DNA of 64,000 bases from an uncultured Eubacteriales bacterium (GCA_902776285.1 CACYPK010000011.1:53060-117059), one strand, 5' to 3'. Shown: positions 9,463-18,307, counted from the stretch's first letter. Made by a program: numbers and translations. Notes: generated by a model from the letters alone, not told the origin.

Positions 9463-10758
9463 ATGCAAAAAGTATATACAAAAATAGAATCAATAGTAGG
9501 TAACGTAGTCACCGTACGCGCGCCGGGCGTCAAGAACGGAGACCTGGCTCTCGTAGGCGACAGTTACGCGAACGTAATCAAACTGGATAAGGACCTTGTC
9601 TCGCTCCAGGTATTCGCGGGAGCTCAGGGCGTCAGCACGACTGACCCTGTCCGCTTCCTCGGCAGACCTATGATGGTATCGTTCTCCGATCACCTGCTTG
9701 GACGTATCTTCGACGGAGCCGGTGTACCGAGAGATAACGGACCTGCTCTTACGGAAAACATGATCCCGATCGGCGGACCGTCGTTCAACCCGGCCAAGCG
9801 TATCCTTCCTAAGAAGATGGTACGTACAGGTATCCCGATGATCGACGTATTCAACACGCTGGTAGAGAGCCAGAAGCTCCCGATCTTCTCCATCTCTGGA
9901 GAACCGTACAACCAGCTGCTGTCCAGGATCGCGATGCAGGCCGAAGTAGATATCATCATCCTCGGCGGAATGGGACTCAAGTACGACGACTACATGGAGT
10001 TCCGTGACACGCTTGAAAAGGGCGGCGCTATGGCGCACACCGTAATGTTCATCCACACCGCGGCGGACCCTATCGTAGAGTGCACGCTGGTACCTGACAT
10101 GTCACTGGCAGTTGCCGAGCAGTTCGCTCTCGAAGGTAAGAGAGTACTCGTTCTCCTGACCGACATGACCAACTTTGCCGACGCACAGAAGGAAATGGCG
10201 ATCACGATGGAGCAGGTACCGTCCAACCGTGGTTATCCGGGAGACCTCTACAGCTGCCTCGCTGCAAGATACGAAAAGGCAGTTGATATCGAGGGCGCGG
10301 GCTCCATCACCATCCTCGGCGTAACGACGATGCCTGGTGATGACGTAACCCACCCGGTACCTGATAACACAGGATACATCACAGAGGGTCAGTACTATCT
10401 TAAGGGCGGCCGTATCGAACCTTTCGGATCGCTTTCGCGTCTGAAACAGAACGTAAACGGAAAGACCAGAGACGACCACAGAGCCCTGATGGACGGTATG
10501 ATCAGACTCTACGCTCAGTACAAGGAATCCCTTGAAAAGAAATCCATGGGATTCATGATGACTGAGTGGGATGACAAGCTCCTGAAGTACGGCGAGATGT
10601 TCGAAACCAAGATGATGGATCTTTCAGTGAACATTCCGCTGGAGGACGCTCTTGACCTTGGCTGGGAGATCCTCGCAGAATGCTTCGATCCTGTTGAGAC
10701 AGGAATGAAGACAAGTCTGATCGAGGAGAGGTGGCCTAAGAAGGACGCGTTGAATTAG
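9463..10758 (+). CDS. atpB: V-type ATPase subunit B
   Basis: Non-catalytic (regulatory) partner of subunit A in the hexameric head. 431 residues. As expected for B, the P-loop is degenerate: the region following [13 protein letters not shown] has no GKT. Conserved stretches include [13 protein letters not shown] and [17 protein letters not shown]. An AGGAGG site precedes the ATG. Operon context with A and D makes the call firm. Confidence 0.96.
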   Translation: MQKVYTKIESIVGNVVTVRAPGVKNGDLALVGDSYANVIKLDKDLVSLQVFAGAQGVSTTDPVRFLGRPMMVSFSDHLLGRIFDGAGVPRDNGPALTENMIPIGGPSFNPAKRILPKKMVRTGIPMIDVFNTLVESQKLPIFSISGEPYNQLLSRIAMQAEVDIIILGGMGLKYDDYMEFRDTLEKGGAMAHTVMFIHTAADPIVECTLVPDMSLAVAEQFALEGKRVLVLLTDMTNFADAQKEMAITMEQVPSNRGYPGDLYSCLAARYEKAVDIEGAGSITILGVTTMPGDDVTHPVPDNTGYITEGQYYLKGGRIEPFGSLSRLKQNVNGKTRDDHRALMDGMIRLYAQYKESLEKKSMGFMMTEWDDKLLKYGEMFETKMMDLSVNIPLEDALDLGWEILAECFDPVETGMKTSLIEERWPKKDALN

Positions 10759-10775
10759 TATAAAAGGAGCGTGTC

Positions 10776-11384
10776 ATGGCTATCAAACTTACCAAGAACG
10801 AGCTGAAGAAGCAGAAGGACAACCTTAAGCAGTTCCAGCGCTATCTTCCGACTCTGCAGCTGAAAAAGCAGCAGCTGCAGTCAGTCATCATGAGGATACG
10901 CCAGGAACTCGAGCAGAGGGAAGCCGAACGCGTTCAGATGATTGGTGACTTGGACGACTGGGTAGCTGTATTCGCAGAGAATGAGATCTTCGATGAAGAA
11001 CTGAAACTGGACAAACTGGTCCAGCCTGACAAGGTCATCGTAACAGAAGACAATATAGCAGGTGTAAAGATCCCTTCATTCGAAGAGCTCACGTTCAAGG
11101 ACATCAACTATAATGTGGACGACTATCCGCTGTGGGTAGATACTGCCGTCTTCAAGCTTCGTGAGATCGCCAGACTCGACGCAATAGTCTCGACTCTCCG
11201 GAAACAGGTACAGCTTCTGGAGAGAGAACTCCGGACCACATCGCAAAGAGTTAACCTCTTTGAAAAGGTCAAGATACCTGAAGCAAAGGAGAATATCCGC
11301 GTGATCCAGGTATATCTGGGAGACCAACAGACCGCGGCCGTAGTCAGGGGTAAGATCTCGAAGAAGAAATTAGTGGAGGTATAG
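10776..11384 (+). CDS. atpD: V-type ATPase subunit D
   Basis: Rotor-shaft subunit that turns inside the A3B3 head. 202 residues, made mostly of two long helices: an N-terminal one (LTKNELKKQKDNLKQFQRYL) and a C-terminal one (RTTSQRVNLFEKVKIPEAK), the pattern expected for a coiled-coil shaft. The motif LFEKVKIPE is typical of D. It ends 2 bases before the subunit I start. No separate F subunit gene follows. Confidence 0.93.
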   Translation: MAIKLTKNELKKQKDNLKQFQRYLPTLQLKKQQLQSVIMRIRQELEQREAERVQMIGDLDDWVAVFAENEIFDEELKLDKLVQPDKVIVTEDNIAGVKIPSFEELTFKDINYNVDDYPLWVDTAVFKLREIARLDAIVSTLRKQVQLLERELRTTSQRVNLFEKVKIPEAKENIRVIQVYLGDQQTAAVVRGKISKKKLVEV

Positions 11385-11386
11385 CG

Positions 11387-13207
11387 ATGGTAGAAAAAAT
11401 GAAAATGGTACACATCGTCACGACTGCCTCTGCTAAGGAAGAGATGCTTAAAGCCCTAAGAGAAATGGGCGTAGTGCATCTCGCCGAAAAACAAAGCGCT
11501 GACCGCGAGGTATCGGAACGCTTCCAGACGATGTCAAGGATGGGGATGGCCCTTAAGGACTATGCCGATCCGAAGCAGGAAGTAGCAGAGGTCCTCGCAG
11601 ACGATGAATTCAAAAAAATGTATTCGGGCGTGCTCGACGCGGTAGAACGCAAGAGCCTCCTGGGGCAGGAGATAAGCGCGGCGAATACTGAGATCGACAG
11701 GATCTCGGCGTGGGGAGACTTCTCACCGGAAGAGCTGAGCAAGCTCAGAGAGGACGGCTACGACTTCCACTTCTACAGGATCGGAAGCAAAGAACTTCAG
11801 GCCGCTCTCGAAGACGAGAATGTCAAGCTGATACGCCTTGCTCCTATCGACAAGCAGGACGCGGTTGCGGTAATCGGAACGCTTCCTCCTGAGATACCGG
11901 CGACGGAGTTCATGCCTCCTGAAAAGAGCATGAGCGAACTCAAGCAGAGCATTGAAAATGCCCGCAGCGGTATCGAGGAGTGCGACGGGATACTGAAAGA
12001 CGCGTCAAAGTACGATGCCAGTTTCAAAGAACAGCTGGTCAAGATGCAGAACGAGGTGAACTACTCGTCAGCGAGCGCGACAGCGCAGGGCGACGATGAC
12101 TTCGTCTGGATCTCCGGATATGTCCCTGAAGTCGAAATGGACAAGGTCAGGGCCATGGCTGCAGAAAACAATCTGGCATTCGCGGCAGAAGACGTAGCCG
12201 AAGACGATGACAAGATACCTACAAAGCTCCGCTTCAACAAGGTATCCAAGCTCATCGAGCCTGTATTCGATATCCTGGGAGTGCTTCCGGGCTACAGGGA
12301 GCAGGATGTATCGCTCTGGTTCTTCCTGTTCTTCACGCTGTTCTTCGCGATGATCATCGGAGACGGCGGCTACGGAGTACTGATACTTCTGGGAACTATC
12401 GCGCTCAGGGTGAAACAGAAGAAAGGCACAACAGTCACATTCCTTCTCTTCGTGCTGTCTATCGCCACAATTGTATGGGGCGCGGTCACCGGAACATGGT
12501 TCGGTATGGAGAGCGCAATGAAAGTGCCATTCCTGAAGGCTCTGGTAATCCCGAGCCTGGCAACGTATCCGGATTATTTCGGACTCACGTCGAATGTGAC
12601 ACAGAACGCGATAATGAAATTCTCATTCTCGATAGGCGCTATCCAGATGGTGCTGGGTTCCATCCTGTCAATAAAGGATAAGATCCCTAAGAAGGATCTG
12701 TCATGGGTCTCCAATCTGGGCTGGGCTATCGCCGTAGTGGCGATGTACCTGCTGGCCCTCAATCTGGTCATCCACGATCCGATCCCTCTGGTACCGGTGT
12801 TTGCGCTGATAGGCGTTGCCTTTGTACTCGTCCTGCTGTTCGGGGGAATGTCTCCGGACCTTACATTCGGGCAGGGACTCAAGGCCGGACTGGCTAACGC
12901 GTTTACGGACTTCTTAGACACCATAAGCTGCTTCGGAAACGTAATGAGCTACATAAGACTGTTCGCAGTCGGAATGGCCGGCGTAGCGATCTCACAGAGC
13001 TTCAACGGGATCGCCGCCAGCATGCACGGCCCTCTGATAATCCTCGGTGTACTGGTCGTACTTATAGGCCATGCACTCAACATAATAATGTGTTTCCTGT
13101 CGGTAGTCGTTCACGGCGTGCGTCTGAACGTACTCGAGTTCTCGGGTCAGGTCGGCCTCGAGTGGACAGGACTGCCATATGAACCATTTAAGGAATTAAA
13201 TAAATAG
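11387..13207 (+). CDS. atpI: V-type ATPase subunit I (a-subunit)
   Basis: Stator membrane subunit that carries the ion half-channels. The 606-residue protein has a soluble N-terminal half (about 1-300) and a membrane half with about seven helices, starting LWFFLFFTLFFAMIIGDGGY. The segment FGNVMSYIRLFAVGMAG near residue 520 contains the conserved Arg facing the K-ring carboxylate. EFSGQVGLEW near the end is also typical. ATG 11387 is used; in-frame ATGs at codons 5 and 7 are alternatives. Confidence 0.95.
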   Translation: MVEKMKMVHIVTTASAKEEMLKALREMGVVHLAEKQSADREVSERFQTMSRMGMALKDYADPKQEVAEVLADDEFKKMYSGVLDAVERKSLLGQEISAANTEIDRISAWGDFSPEELSKLREDGYDFHFYRIGSKELQAALEDENVKLIRLAPIDKQDAVAVIGTLPPEIPATEFMPPEKSMSELKQSIENARSGIEECDGILKDASKYDASFKEQLVKMQNEVNYSSASATAQGDDDFVWISGYVPEVEMDKVRAMAAENNLAFAAEDVAEDDDKIPTKLRFNKVSKLIEPVFDILGVLPGYREQDVSLWFFLFFTLFFAMIIGDGGYGVLILLGTIALRVKQKKGTTVTFLLFVLSIATIVWGAVTGTWFGMESAMKVPFLKALVIPSLATYPDYFGLTSNVTQNAIMKFSFSIGAIQMVLGSILSIKDKIPKKDLSWVSNLGWAIAVVAMYLLALNLVIHDPIPLVPVFALIGVAFVLVLLFGGMSPDLTFGQGLKAGLANAFTDFLDTISCFGNVMSYIRLFAVGMAGVAISQSFNGIAASMHGPLIILGVLVVLIGHALNIIMCFLSVVVHGVRLNVLEFSGQVGLEWTGLPYEPFKELNK

Positions 13208-13223
13208 AAAAGGAGAAATTATT

Positions 13224-13655
13224 ATGAATCTTGCATTTATAGGTATGGCTGCGGCCCTTGGTTTATCTGCTGCTTCGGCATTCGGTGCCGGTTTTGCCGG
13301 AATGTCCTCGGTAGGCGCATGGAAGAAGTGCTACGCAAGCGGCAAGCCTGCTCCGTTCATCATGATCGCCTTCACCGGCGCTCCTCTTACACAGACTATT
13401 TACGGCTTCCTGCTGATGAACTTCATCAACAGCGCAAACTGCGACGCGGGCATGGCTCTGGGCGTAGGCCTCTTCGGCGGTCTTGCTATCGGAATGTCAG
13501 CTCTCTTCCAGGGCAGGTGCGCGGCTGCCGCGTCTGACGCTCTCGGAGCGACAGGCAAAGGTACTGCTAACTACTTCATCGTTATCGGTATCGTAGAGAC
13601 AGTAGCGCTCTTCACACTGGTATTCGGACTGCTGCTGCTCAACAGCGCGGGCTAA
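13224..13655 (+). CDS. atpK: V-type ATPase proteolipid subunit K
   Basis: Ring-forming proteolipid that carries the coupling ion. 143 residues, four membrane helices arranged as a tandem repeat of two hairpins. The ion site residues seen are Thr56-Gln57 (in PLTQTIYGF), Tyr60, Gln96 (ALFQGR) and Glu125 (GIVETVAL). This set matches the Na+ site described for Enterococcus hirae NtpK (Thr64, Gln65, Tyr68, Gln110, Glu139), so Na+ coupling is inferred. Last gene of the operon, followed by a terminator. Confidence 0.95.
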   Translation: MNLAFIGMAAALGLSAASAFGAGFAGMSSVGAWKKCYASGKPAPFIMIAFTGAPLTQTIYGFLLMNFINSANCDAGMALGVGLFGGLAIGMSALFQGRCAAAASDALGATGKGTANYFIVIGIVETVALFTLVFGLLLLNSAG

Positions 13656-13676
13656 GCCAAACGTTTTTAAACCGGA

Positions 13677-13708
13677 AAAAAGCAGGGGCTTTCGGGTCCC
13701 TGCTTTAA
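13677..13708 (+). terminator. Intrinsic terminator of the V-ATPase operon
   Basis: Stem AAGCAGGG / CCCTGCTT with a 10-base loop, ending in TTT. It lies directly after atpK and before the mutase gene. Confidence 0.75.
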
Positions 13709-13725
13709 CTCGTTAGGAGTGAAAA

Positions 13726-15225
13726 ATGATAGATTTCAAGAAACTGCAGAACGGAAGCGACATCCGCGGCGTCGCCATCGCTACTGAAGGCGGTCCCGAG
13801 GTAAACCTCAACAAGGAGGTCGCAGGCCGGATCGCCGGAGCTTTCTGTTACCTGCTCTCAAAGAAGGTCAATAAGAATCCGGTGATGCTTAAGATATGCG
13901 TCGGTCAGGACTCGCGTATATCGGGCGACGAACTCAAGGAAGGCGTGCTGGAGGCCATCAGTCTCTGGGGTGCAGAGGGCTTTGACGCAGGCCTCGCGAC
14001 GACACCTGCGATGTTCATGTCTACAGTGCTTCCTCAGTTTGAATTCGACGGCGCCATCATGATAACGGCCAGTCATCTGCCTTATGAAAGGAACGGCTTC
14101 AAGTTCTTCTCGGCGCAGGGCGGATTCGAGAAAGAAGACATAACCGAGATGCTGAGGCTCGCGAGCAGATACAATTTCATTGGCGGAGTATACGATAAAA
14201 ACGAGGTCGGCCTTATGCCTTTCTACGCCGCCTACCTTCGCCAGATGATCTCTCAGGGGCTTAAGGATATCCCTGGATATCTCAAGGGGATGCACATAGT
14301 CGTGGACGCGGGCAACGGAGCTTCGGGCTTCTTTGCGACGGAAGTGCTTGAGAAAATGGGCGCTGATATAAGCGGCAGCCTTTACCTCGAGCCTGACGGC
14401 ACATTCCCGAATCATCCGGCCAATCCAGAGAACAAAGAAGCCATGGCAGCCATCTGTAAGGCCGTAAAGGACAACGATGCCGATCTCGGTATCATATTCG
14501 ATACGGACGGCGACAGATCTGCTGCGGTCGGTCCGGGAGGCAAGCCGATAGCCCGCAATGAGATAGTCGCGCTTGCGGCGGCGCTTGCCGCTGATGACTA
14601 CCCGGGAGGAACGGTCGTTACGGACAGCGTCACTTCAAACGAGCTCCATGAGTTTCTTGAAGGCAAGCTCGGCCTGAAGCACCTCAGATACAAGAGAGGA
14701 TACAGGAACGTCATCAACAAGGCCAAGGAGCTGAACGACGCGGGCGAGTCCGCGTTCCTCGCTATCGAGACATCGGGACACGCCGCGTATTCGGACAACT
14801 TCTATCTTGACGACGGCGCTTTCCTTGCCGTACAGATAGTGATCAACGCTGCCAGGCTCAAGGCAGAGGGTAAGGACATCGCCGCTCTCCTGGACGGCCT
14901 TGAGTCGCCGGCGGAGTCACGCGAGGTAAGACTTAAGATAAAGGCGGAAGACTTCGCCAAATACGGAGCCGGTGTTCTCGAGGACTTCAGCAAATGGGCT
15001 GAGTACACAAAAGGACTCGAAGTAGTAGAGCCGAACTACGAGGGAGTAAGGGTCAACTATGACCTGGACGGATGCAAGGGGTGGTTCCTGCTCCGCATGT
15101 CGCTGCATGACCCTGTGATGCCGCTTAACGTCGAATCGGACACTGAAGGCGGCGCTGACAAGGCTCTCGCGAAGATATACGGGTTCATGAAGGATTATAA
15201 GATGATAGAGATCCCTGAGGCCTGA
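13726..15225 (+). CDS. Phosphomannomutase/phosphoglucomutase family protein
   Basis: Phosphohexomutase of the alpha-D-phosphohexomutase superfamily, interconverting hexose 1- and 6-phosphates for glycan precursors. At 499 residues it has four-domain length. The active-site serine motif is TASHLPYERNGFKF (Ser at about 116), and the Mg2+ loop is DTDGDRS (about 258-264). A sugar-binding motif ETSGHAAY follows at about 346. Phosphate-binding in the last domain is less obvious, around YEGVRVNYD. Whether it prefers glucose, mannose or glucosamine phosphates cannot be told. AGGAG precedes the ATG. Confidence 0.88.
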   Translation: MIDFKKLQNGSDIRGVAIATEGGPEVNLNKEVAGRIAGAFCYLLSKKVNKNPVMLKICVGQDSRISGDELKEGVLEAISLWGAEGFDAGLATTPAMFMSTVLPQFEFDGAIMITASHLPYERNGFKFFSAQGGFEKEDITEMLRLASRYNFIGGVYDKNEVGLMPFYAAYLRQMISQGLKDIPGYLKGMHIVVDAGNGASGFFATEVLEKMGADISGSLYLEPDGTFPNHPANPENKEAMAAICKAVKDNDADLGIIFDTDGDRSAAVGPGGKPIARNEIVALAAALAADDYPGGTVVTDSVTSNELHEFLEGKLGLKHLRYKRGYRNVINKAKELNDAGESAFLAIETSGHAAYSDNFYLDDGAFLAVQIVINAARLKAEGKDIAALLDGLESPAESREVRLKIKAEDFAKYGAGVLEDFSKWAEYTKGLEVVEPNYEGVRVNYDLDGCKGWFLLRMSLHDPVMPLNVESDTEGGADKALAKIYGFMKDYKMIEIPEA

Positions 15226-15250
15226 CCGCCGCGCGGAGGCAAACGCACAA

Positions 15251-16006
15251 ATGCCGGAAAAACCAAAAAAGTCGGAATCAAGGAATCTGAGAATAAGAAG
15301 GATGGCAGTCAATGTGATAATGGTCTGCCTCGCTCTTATCGTTGTCGTGTCCGGCATAAAGGTGTTTACCATCATCAGGGACTACAGGGCCAATCAGGCG
15401 GTATATGATAAAGTGTCCGAACAGGCGCAGAAAGACGGATTCACAGGCGACATAGACTTTGACGCGCTCAGGGCGATCAATCCGGACGTAGTCGGCTGGC
15501 TTTATTACGAAGACACTCCCGTCAACTATCCGGTGGTGCAGGGCACAGACAACGACAAGTACCTGAATACGATGTTCGACGGCACGTGGGGCTCTTTCGG
15601 GACTCTCTTCGTCGACTGCGTTACGGAGGCGCCTTTCAAACAGTTCAATACCATAGTATACGGGCATCACATGAAGGACGGCTCCATGCTTGCCGCGCTC
15701 AGCAAGCTGAAGGATCCGTCCTGGTGCGGAGACCACCCGAGATTTGAGCTCGTGACCCCTGACGGAAAGTATCACCTTGAGATATGGGCGTTCCTCAACC
15801 AGCCGTCGGACAGCAATATATACGTGACCAACATCAACGACAGCGGGGCACAATCGGAGTACATCGGCCTGGCGGAGAACCTGGCGGATTATGTCACTTC
15901 CGTAAGCGTAGCTCCCGGCGACAGACTTGTGCTGCTTTCCACCTGCGCGTACGAGTACGATGAAGCGCGCTATATAGCGGTCTGCAAGATGGTGCCTTGG
16001 GAATAA
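15251..16006 (+). CDS. srtB: Class B sortase
   Basis: Membrane-anchored transpeptidase that links surface proteins to peptidoglycan. 251 residues: a basic N-terminus, one membrane helix (about 17-37, VNVIMVCLALIVVVSGIKVF) and the sortase domain. The catalytic triad is visible as His in YGHHM (about 139), Cys in LSTCAYEY (232) and Arg in DEARYI (240). The long spacing between His and Cys and the NYPVVQG motif fit class B. Its own substrates are not next to it; the adhesin at the right end of the window is one possible client, though its sorting signal is not visible. Confidence 0.93.
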   Translation: MPEKPKKSESRNLRIRRMAVNVIMVCLALIVVVSGIKVFTIIRDYRANQAVYDKVSEQAQKDGFTGDIDFDALRAINPDVVGWLYYEDTPVNYPVVQGTDNDKYLNTMFDGTWGSFGTLFVDCVTEAPFKQFNTIVYGHHMKDGSMLAALSKLKDPSWCGDHPRFELVTPDGKYHLEIWAFLNQPSDSNIYVTNINDSGAQSEYIGLAENLADYVTSVSVAPGDRLVLLSTCAYEYDEARYIAVCKMVPWE

Positions 16007-16085
16007 TGTTGGCAAATATCTACAAAAACCCGCCGAGTTATGATAAAATCCTTGCGTAATCTGTGGGAACGGAAAGGAAATGATT

Positions 16086-16634
16086 ATGGACTACAAGATG
16101 ACTATTGCCGGCCTTGAAAGGCATCTGCCTCTTTGCAAGGTCACAGATGACCTGTATATCGCAGGATTCATTATGTTCAATGATGTGGAGATCACCGAAG
16201 CCGCTGCCAGAGAGCTTCTGAAGCAGGCGCCGGAGTTCGACGTACTCATCACCGCCGAGAGCAAGGGCATCCCTCTCTGCTATGAGATGGCCCGCCAGTC
16301 GGGAAAGCCTTACATCGTAGCGCGCAAGGGCGCCAAGCTTTACATGCAGGACGTCGTCAAGGTCCAGGTCAATTCGATCACTACAGACCATATGCAGACG
16401 CTCTGCCTGGGCAGGGACGAGAGAGAGCAGATACAGGGCAAGCGCACCCTGATAGTCGATGACGTGATAAGCACGGGTGAATCCCTCGCGGCTCTCGAGC
16501 AGCTCGTGGAGACAGTCGGCGGAAAGATCGTCGGCAAGTTCACGGTCCTCGCGGAGGGCGAGGCCGCTGATCGTACGGACATCGTATATCTCGAGTATCT
16601 TCCGCTCTTCAATTCGGACGGAACACCTCAGTAA
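16086..16634 (+). CDS. Purine-type phosphoribosyltransferase (adenine PRT-like)
   Basis: Type I phosphoribosyltransferase, 182 residues. The PRPP-binding motif LIVDDVISTGESL is clear (about 122-134), and ARKGAKLYMQD matches the region used by adenine/xanthine PRTs. It most likely salvages a purine base using PRPP. The start at 16086 is preferred over the ATG at 16080 because AAAGGA at 16073-16078 then has a normal spacing. Exact base specificity is unknown. A terminator hairpin follows. Confidence 0.8.
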   Translation: MDYKMTIAGLERHLPLCKVTDDLYIAGFIMFNDVEITEAAARELLKQAPEFDVLITAESKGIPLCYEMARQSGKPYIVARKGAKLYMQDVVKVQVNSITTDHMQTLCLGRDEREQIQGKRTLIVDDVISTGESLAALEQLVETVGGKIVGKFTVLAEGEAADRTDIVYLEYLPLFNSDGTPQ

Positions 16635-16682
16635 ACGGCGCTCTTCGATAGCAGACAAAAACGGCAAAAAGCTGATAATAAC

Positions 16683-16715
16683 CAAAAGCGCGGTCTGAAA
16701 TGGCCGCGTTTTCCT
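16683..16715 (+). terminator. Intrinsic terminator after the phosphoribosyltransferase
   Basis: Stem AAAAGCGCGG / CCGCGTTTT with one bulged base, followed by TTCCTTTG. It ends the upstream unit before the liv promoter. Confidence 0.7.
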
Positions 16716-16774
16716 TTGTTCTGTTATTTATACACAAATTAGAGTTCAAAATTTGAGTTTTCTCACAAAAAGTG

Positions 16775-16803
16775 TTGACACACAATCTTCACAATACTAT
16801 AAT
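16775..16803 (+). promoter_or_regulatory. Consensus sigma-70/sigma-A promoter of the liv locus
   Basis: TTGACA at 16775-16780 and TATAAT at 16798-16803 with a 17-base spacer: both boxes and the spacing match the consensus exactly. Transcription would start near 16810, giving a ~260-base leader before livJ. Such a perfect promoter suggests control after initiation, by attenuation or by a repressor. Confidence 0.9.
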
Positions 16804-16808
16804 CGCAC

Positions 16809-16833
16809 TGTACACAAAACCTGTGCACAAAAG
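16809..16833 (+). repeat. Direct repeat at the liv transcription start
   Basis: Two near-identical 11-base units, TGTACACAAAA and TGTGCACAAAA, separated by CC, cover the expected start of transcription. Each contains a TGTnCACA palindromic core (TGTACA, TGTGCACA), which is the kind of position and shape expected of a repressor site. The regulator is unknown. Confidence 0.45.
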
Positions 16834-16841
16834 GAGACCAA

Positions 16842-16928
16842 ATGTACTTTAGTTCAAGCCTTATCGTCATTAGCATTATCGGCGTCCTTCTGGTCGTAAG
16901 ACTGGTAGAGGGCGATGTTATGCTGTAG
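16842..16928 (+). CDS. Putative 28-residue leader peptide rich in Leu, Ile and Val
   Basis: A short frame with its own ribosome site (AAGGAG at 16831-16836) right after the consensus promoter. The start is MYFSSSLIVISIIG. Of 28 residues, 15 are branched-chain: 4 Ile, 5 Leu and 6 Val, 13 of them within residues 7-22. It precedes a branched-chain amino acid importer, which fits a leader peptide whose translation senses charged tRNA, as in ilv and leu operons of enterobacteria. The alternative is a small membrane peptide, since hydrophobic helices are also rich in these residues. Confidence 0.6.
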   Translation: MYFSSSLIVISIIGVLLVVRLVEGDVML

Positions 16929-16940
16929 GGCGATAGAGTA

Positions 16941-16996
16941 CAGAAGGTCAGCAACCTGAAGCTTGGGAGCCCGCAGCAATGCGGGCTTATTAAATG
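16941..16996 (+). promoter_or_regulatory. Candidate attenuator hairpins upstream of livJ
   Basis: CAGAAGG at 16941-16947 can pair with CCTTCTG at 16886-16892, inside the leader peptide's Val15-Leu16-Leu17 codons. The same stretch can instead form AGGT/ACCT (16945-16957). Downstream, AGCCCGC / GCGGGCT (16968-16987) forms a 7-bp stem with a 6-base loop, followed by TATTAAAT, which is terminator-like but T-poor. GCCCGGGC just after it (16996-17003) offers another partner. The alternatives are what attenuation needs; no folding was computed. Confidence 0.45.
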
Positions 16997-17072
16997 CCCG
17001 GGCAAAGGCAAACAGGCAACTATCAACTATCACTCAGTCAGATTTCTATATCTAGAGAAAGGGAGAATCAAA

Positions 17073-18242
17073 ATGAAGAAGACATGGACAAAAGTCGTAG
17101 TTGTAGCGCTCTCCTGCATGATGGCATTCGTCATGGCAGCGTGTGGCGGCGGCGGAAGCAGTGATTCGGGAGACAACACACTTAAGCTCGGCTGCACTGG
17201 TCCGCTCACAGGCCCTGCAGCTATCTATGGTAACGCTGTTAAGAACGGCGGACAGATCGCAGTTGACGAGATCAACGCAGCAAACCCTGACGGCGTACAG
17301 GTCGCATGGCAGGTAGAAGATGATGAAGCTGACGGCGAGAAGGCAGTAAACGCTTACAACAAGCTGATGGACGACGGAATGCAGGTATTTGTAGGTTCTG
17401 TAACATCCGGAGCTTGCGTAGCTGTAGCAGAGAAGACGAATGCTGACAGAGTATTCGAGCTCACACCTTCCGCTTCACAGGCAGCTGTAACAGAGGGCAA
17501 AGACAATGTATTCCAGCTTTGCTTCAGAGACCCGGATCAGGGTACTATCTCGGCTGACTACATCATGGAGAACTTCCCTGATGCAAAGGTAGGCGTAATC
17601 TACAACAACGCTAGTGACTACTCAGCAGGAATCTTTGACGGATTCAAGAAAGAAATGGATGCTAAGGGCCGTGAGATCGTAGCAGTTGAGGCGTTCTCAG
17701 ATGATGCCAACACTGACTTCCAGGCTCAGCTCAACAGCATGAAAAACGCGGGAGCAGACTTCGTCTTCCTGCCAAACTACTACACACCTGTATCGAATAT
17801 CCTCGTTCAGGCTGACAAGATGGGATATGCGCCTACATTCTTCGGATGTGACGGCGTTGACGGAATCCTGACACTTGAAGGATTCGACACAAGCCTTGCA
17901 GAGGGAGTTTACCTCCTGACACCGTTCACAGCTTCTGCTGAGGATGAGAAGACACAGAACTTCGTAAACGCTTACAAGGAAGCTTACGGCGAAGAGCCTA
18001 ACCAGTTCGCTGCTGACGCGTATGACTGCGTATATGCCGTATACAACGCATTTAATGCGGCCGGTGTTGACACAAGCGCAAGCGCGGCTGATATCTGTGA
18101 GGCTCTGGTTGCACAGTTCGCAGGCGGATTCTCATACGAAGGACTTACCGCTTCCAACGCTATGAAGTGGCAGGCTACCGGCGAAGTTGACAAGATGCCG
18201 GCTGTATACATCATCGAGGGTGGCAAGTACGTTGAGAAGTAA
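17073..18242 (+). CDS. livJ: Branched-chain amino acid ABC transporter, substrate-binding lipoprotein
   Basis: Extracellular binding protein (389 residues) of a LivJ-type importer. The lipoprotein signal ends in VMAAC (lipid-modified Cys24), followed by a Gly/Ser linker. The mature start LKLGCTGPLTGPAAIYGNA and ELTPSASQAAVTEG match periplasmic-binding fold type I proteins for Leu/Ile/Val. The ribosome site is AAAGGGAG. First structural gene of livJHMGF. A hairpin follows it, so it is probably made in excess over the permease. Confidence 0.93.
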   Translation: MKKTWTKVVVVALSCMMAFVMAACGGGGSSDSGDNTLKLGCTGPLTGPAAIYGNAVKNGGQIAVDEINAANPDGVQVAWQVEDDEADGEKAVNAYNKLMDDGMQVFVGSVTSGACVAVAEKTNADRVFELTPSASQAAVTEGKDNVFQLCFRDPDQGTISADYIMENFPDAKVGVIYNNASDYSAGIFDGFKKEMDAKGREIVAVEAFSDDANTDFQAQLNSMKNAGADFVFLPNYYTPVSNILVQADKMGYAPTFFGCDGVDGILTLEGFDTSLAEGVYLLTPFTASAEDEKTQNFVNAYKEAYGEEPNQFAADAYDCVYAVYNAFNAAGVDTSASAADICEALVAQFAGGFSYEGLTASNAMKWQATGEVDKMPAVYIIEGGKYVEK

Positions 18243-18278
18243 TACACTGACTGATTTAAGTGTATAGTTGTCGGCCGA

Positions 18279-18307
18279 GGGGTGCTGCGTGTAATATGCG
18301 GCACCCC
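18279..18307 (+). terminator. Intercistronic hairpin between livJ and livH
   Basis: Perfect 7-bp stem GGGGTGC / GCACCCC without a following T-run. It is more likely an mRNA-stabilising or partially terminating structure that lowers permease expression relative to the binding protein. Confidence 0.6.

Noticed and set aside
16809..17072. T-box riboswitch for the liv operon.
   Set aside because: No T-box sequence (AGGGTGGnACCGCG-like) or specifier-loop arrangement was seen.
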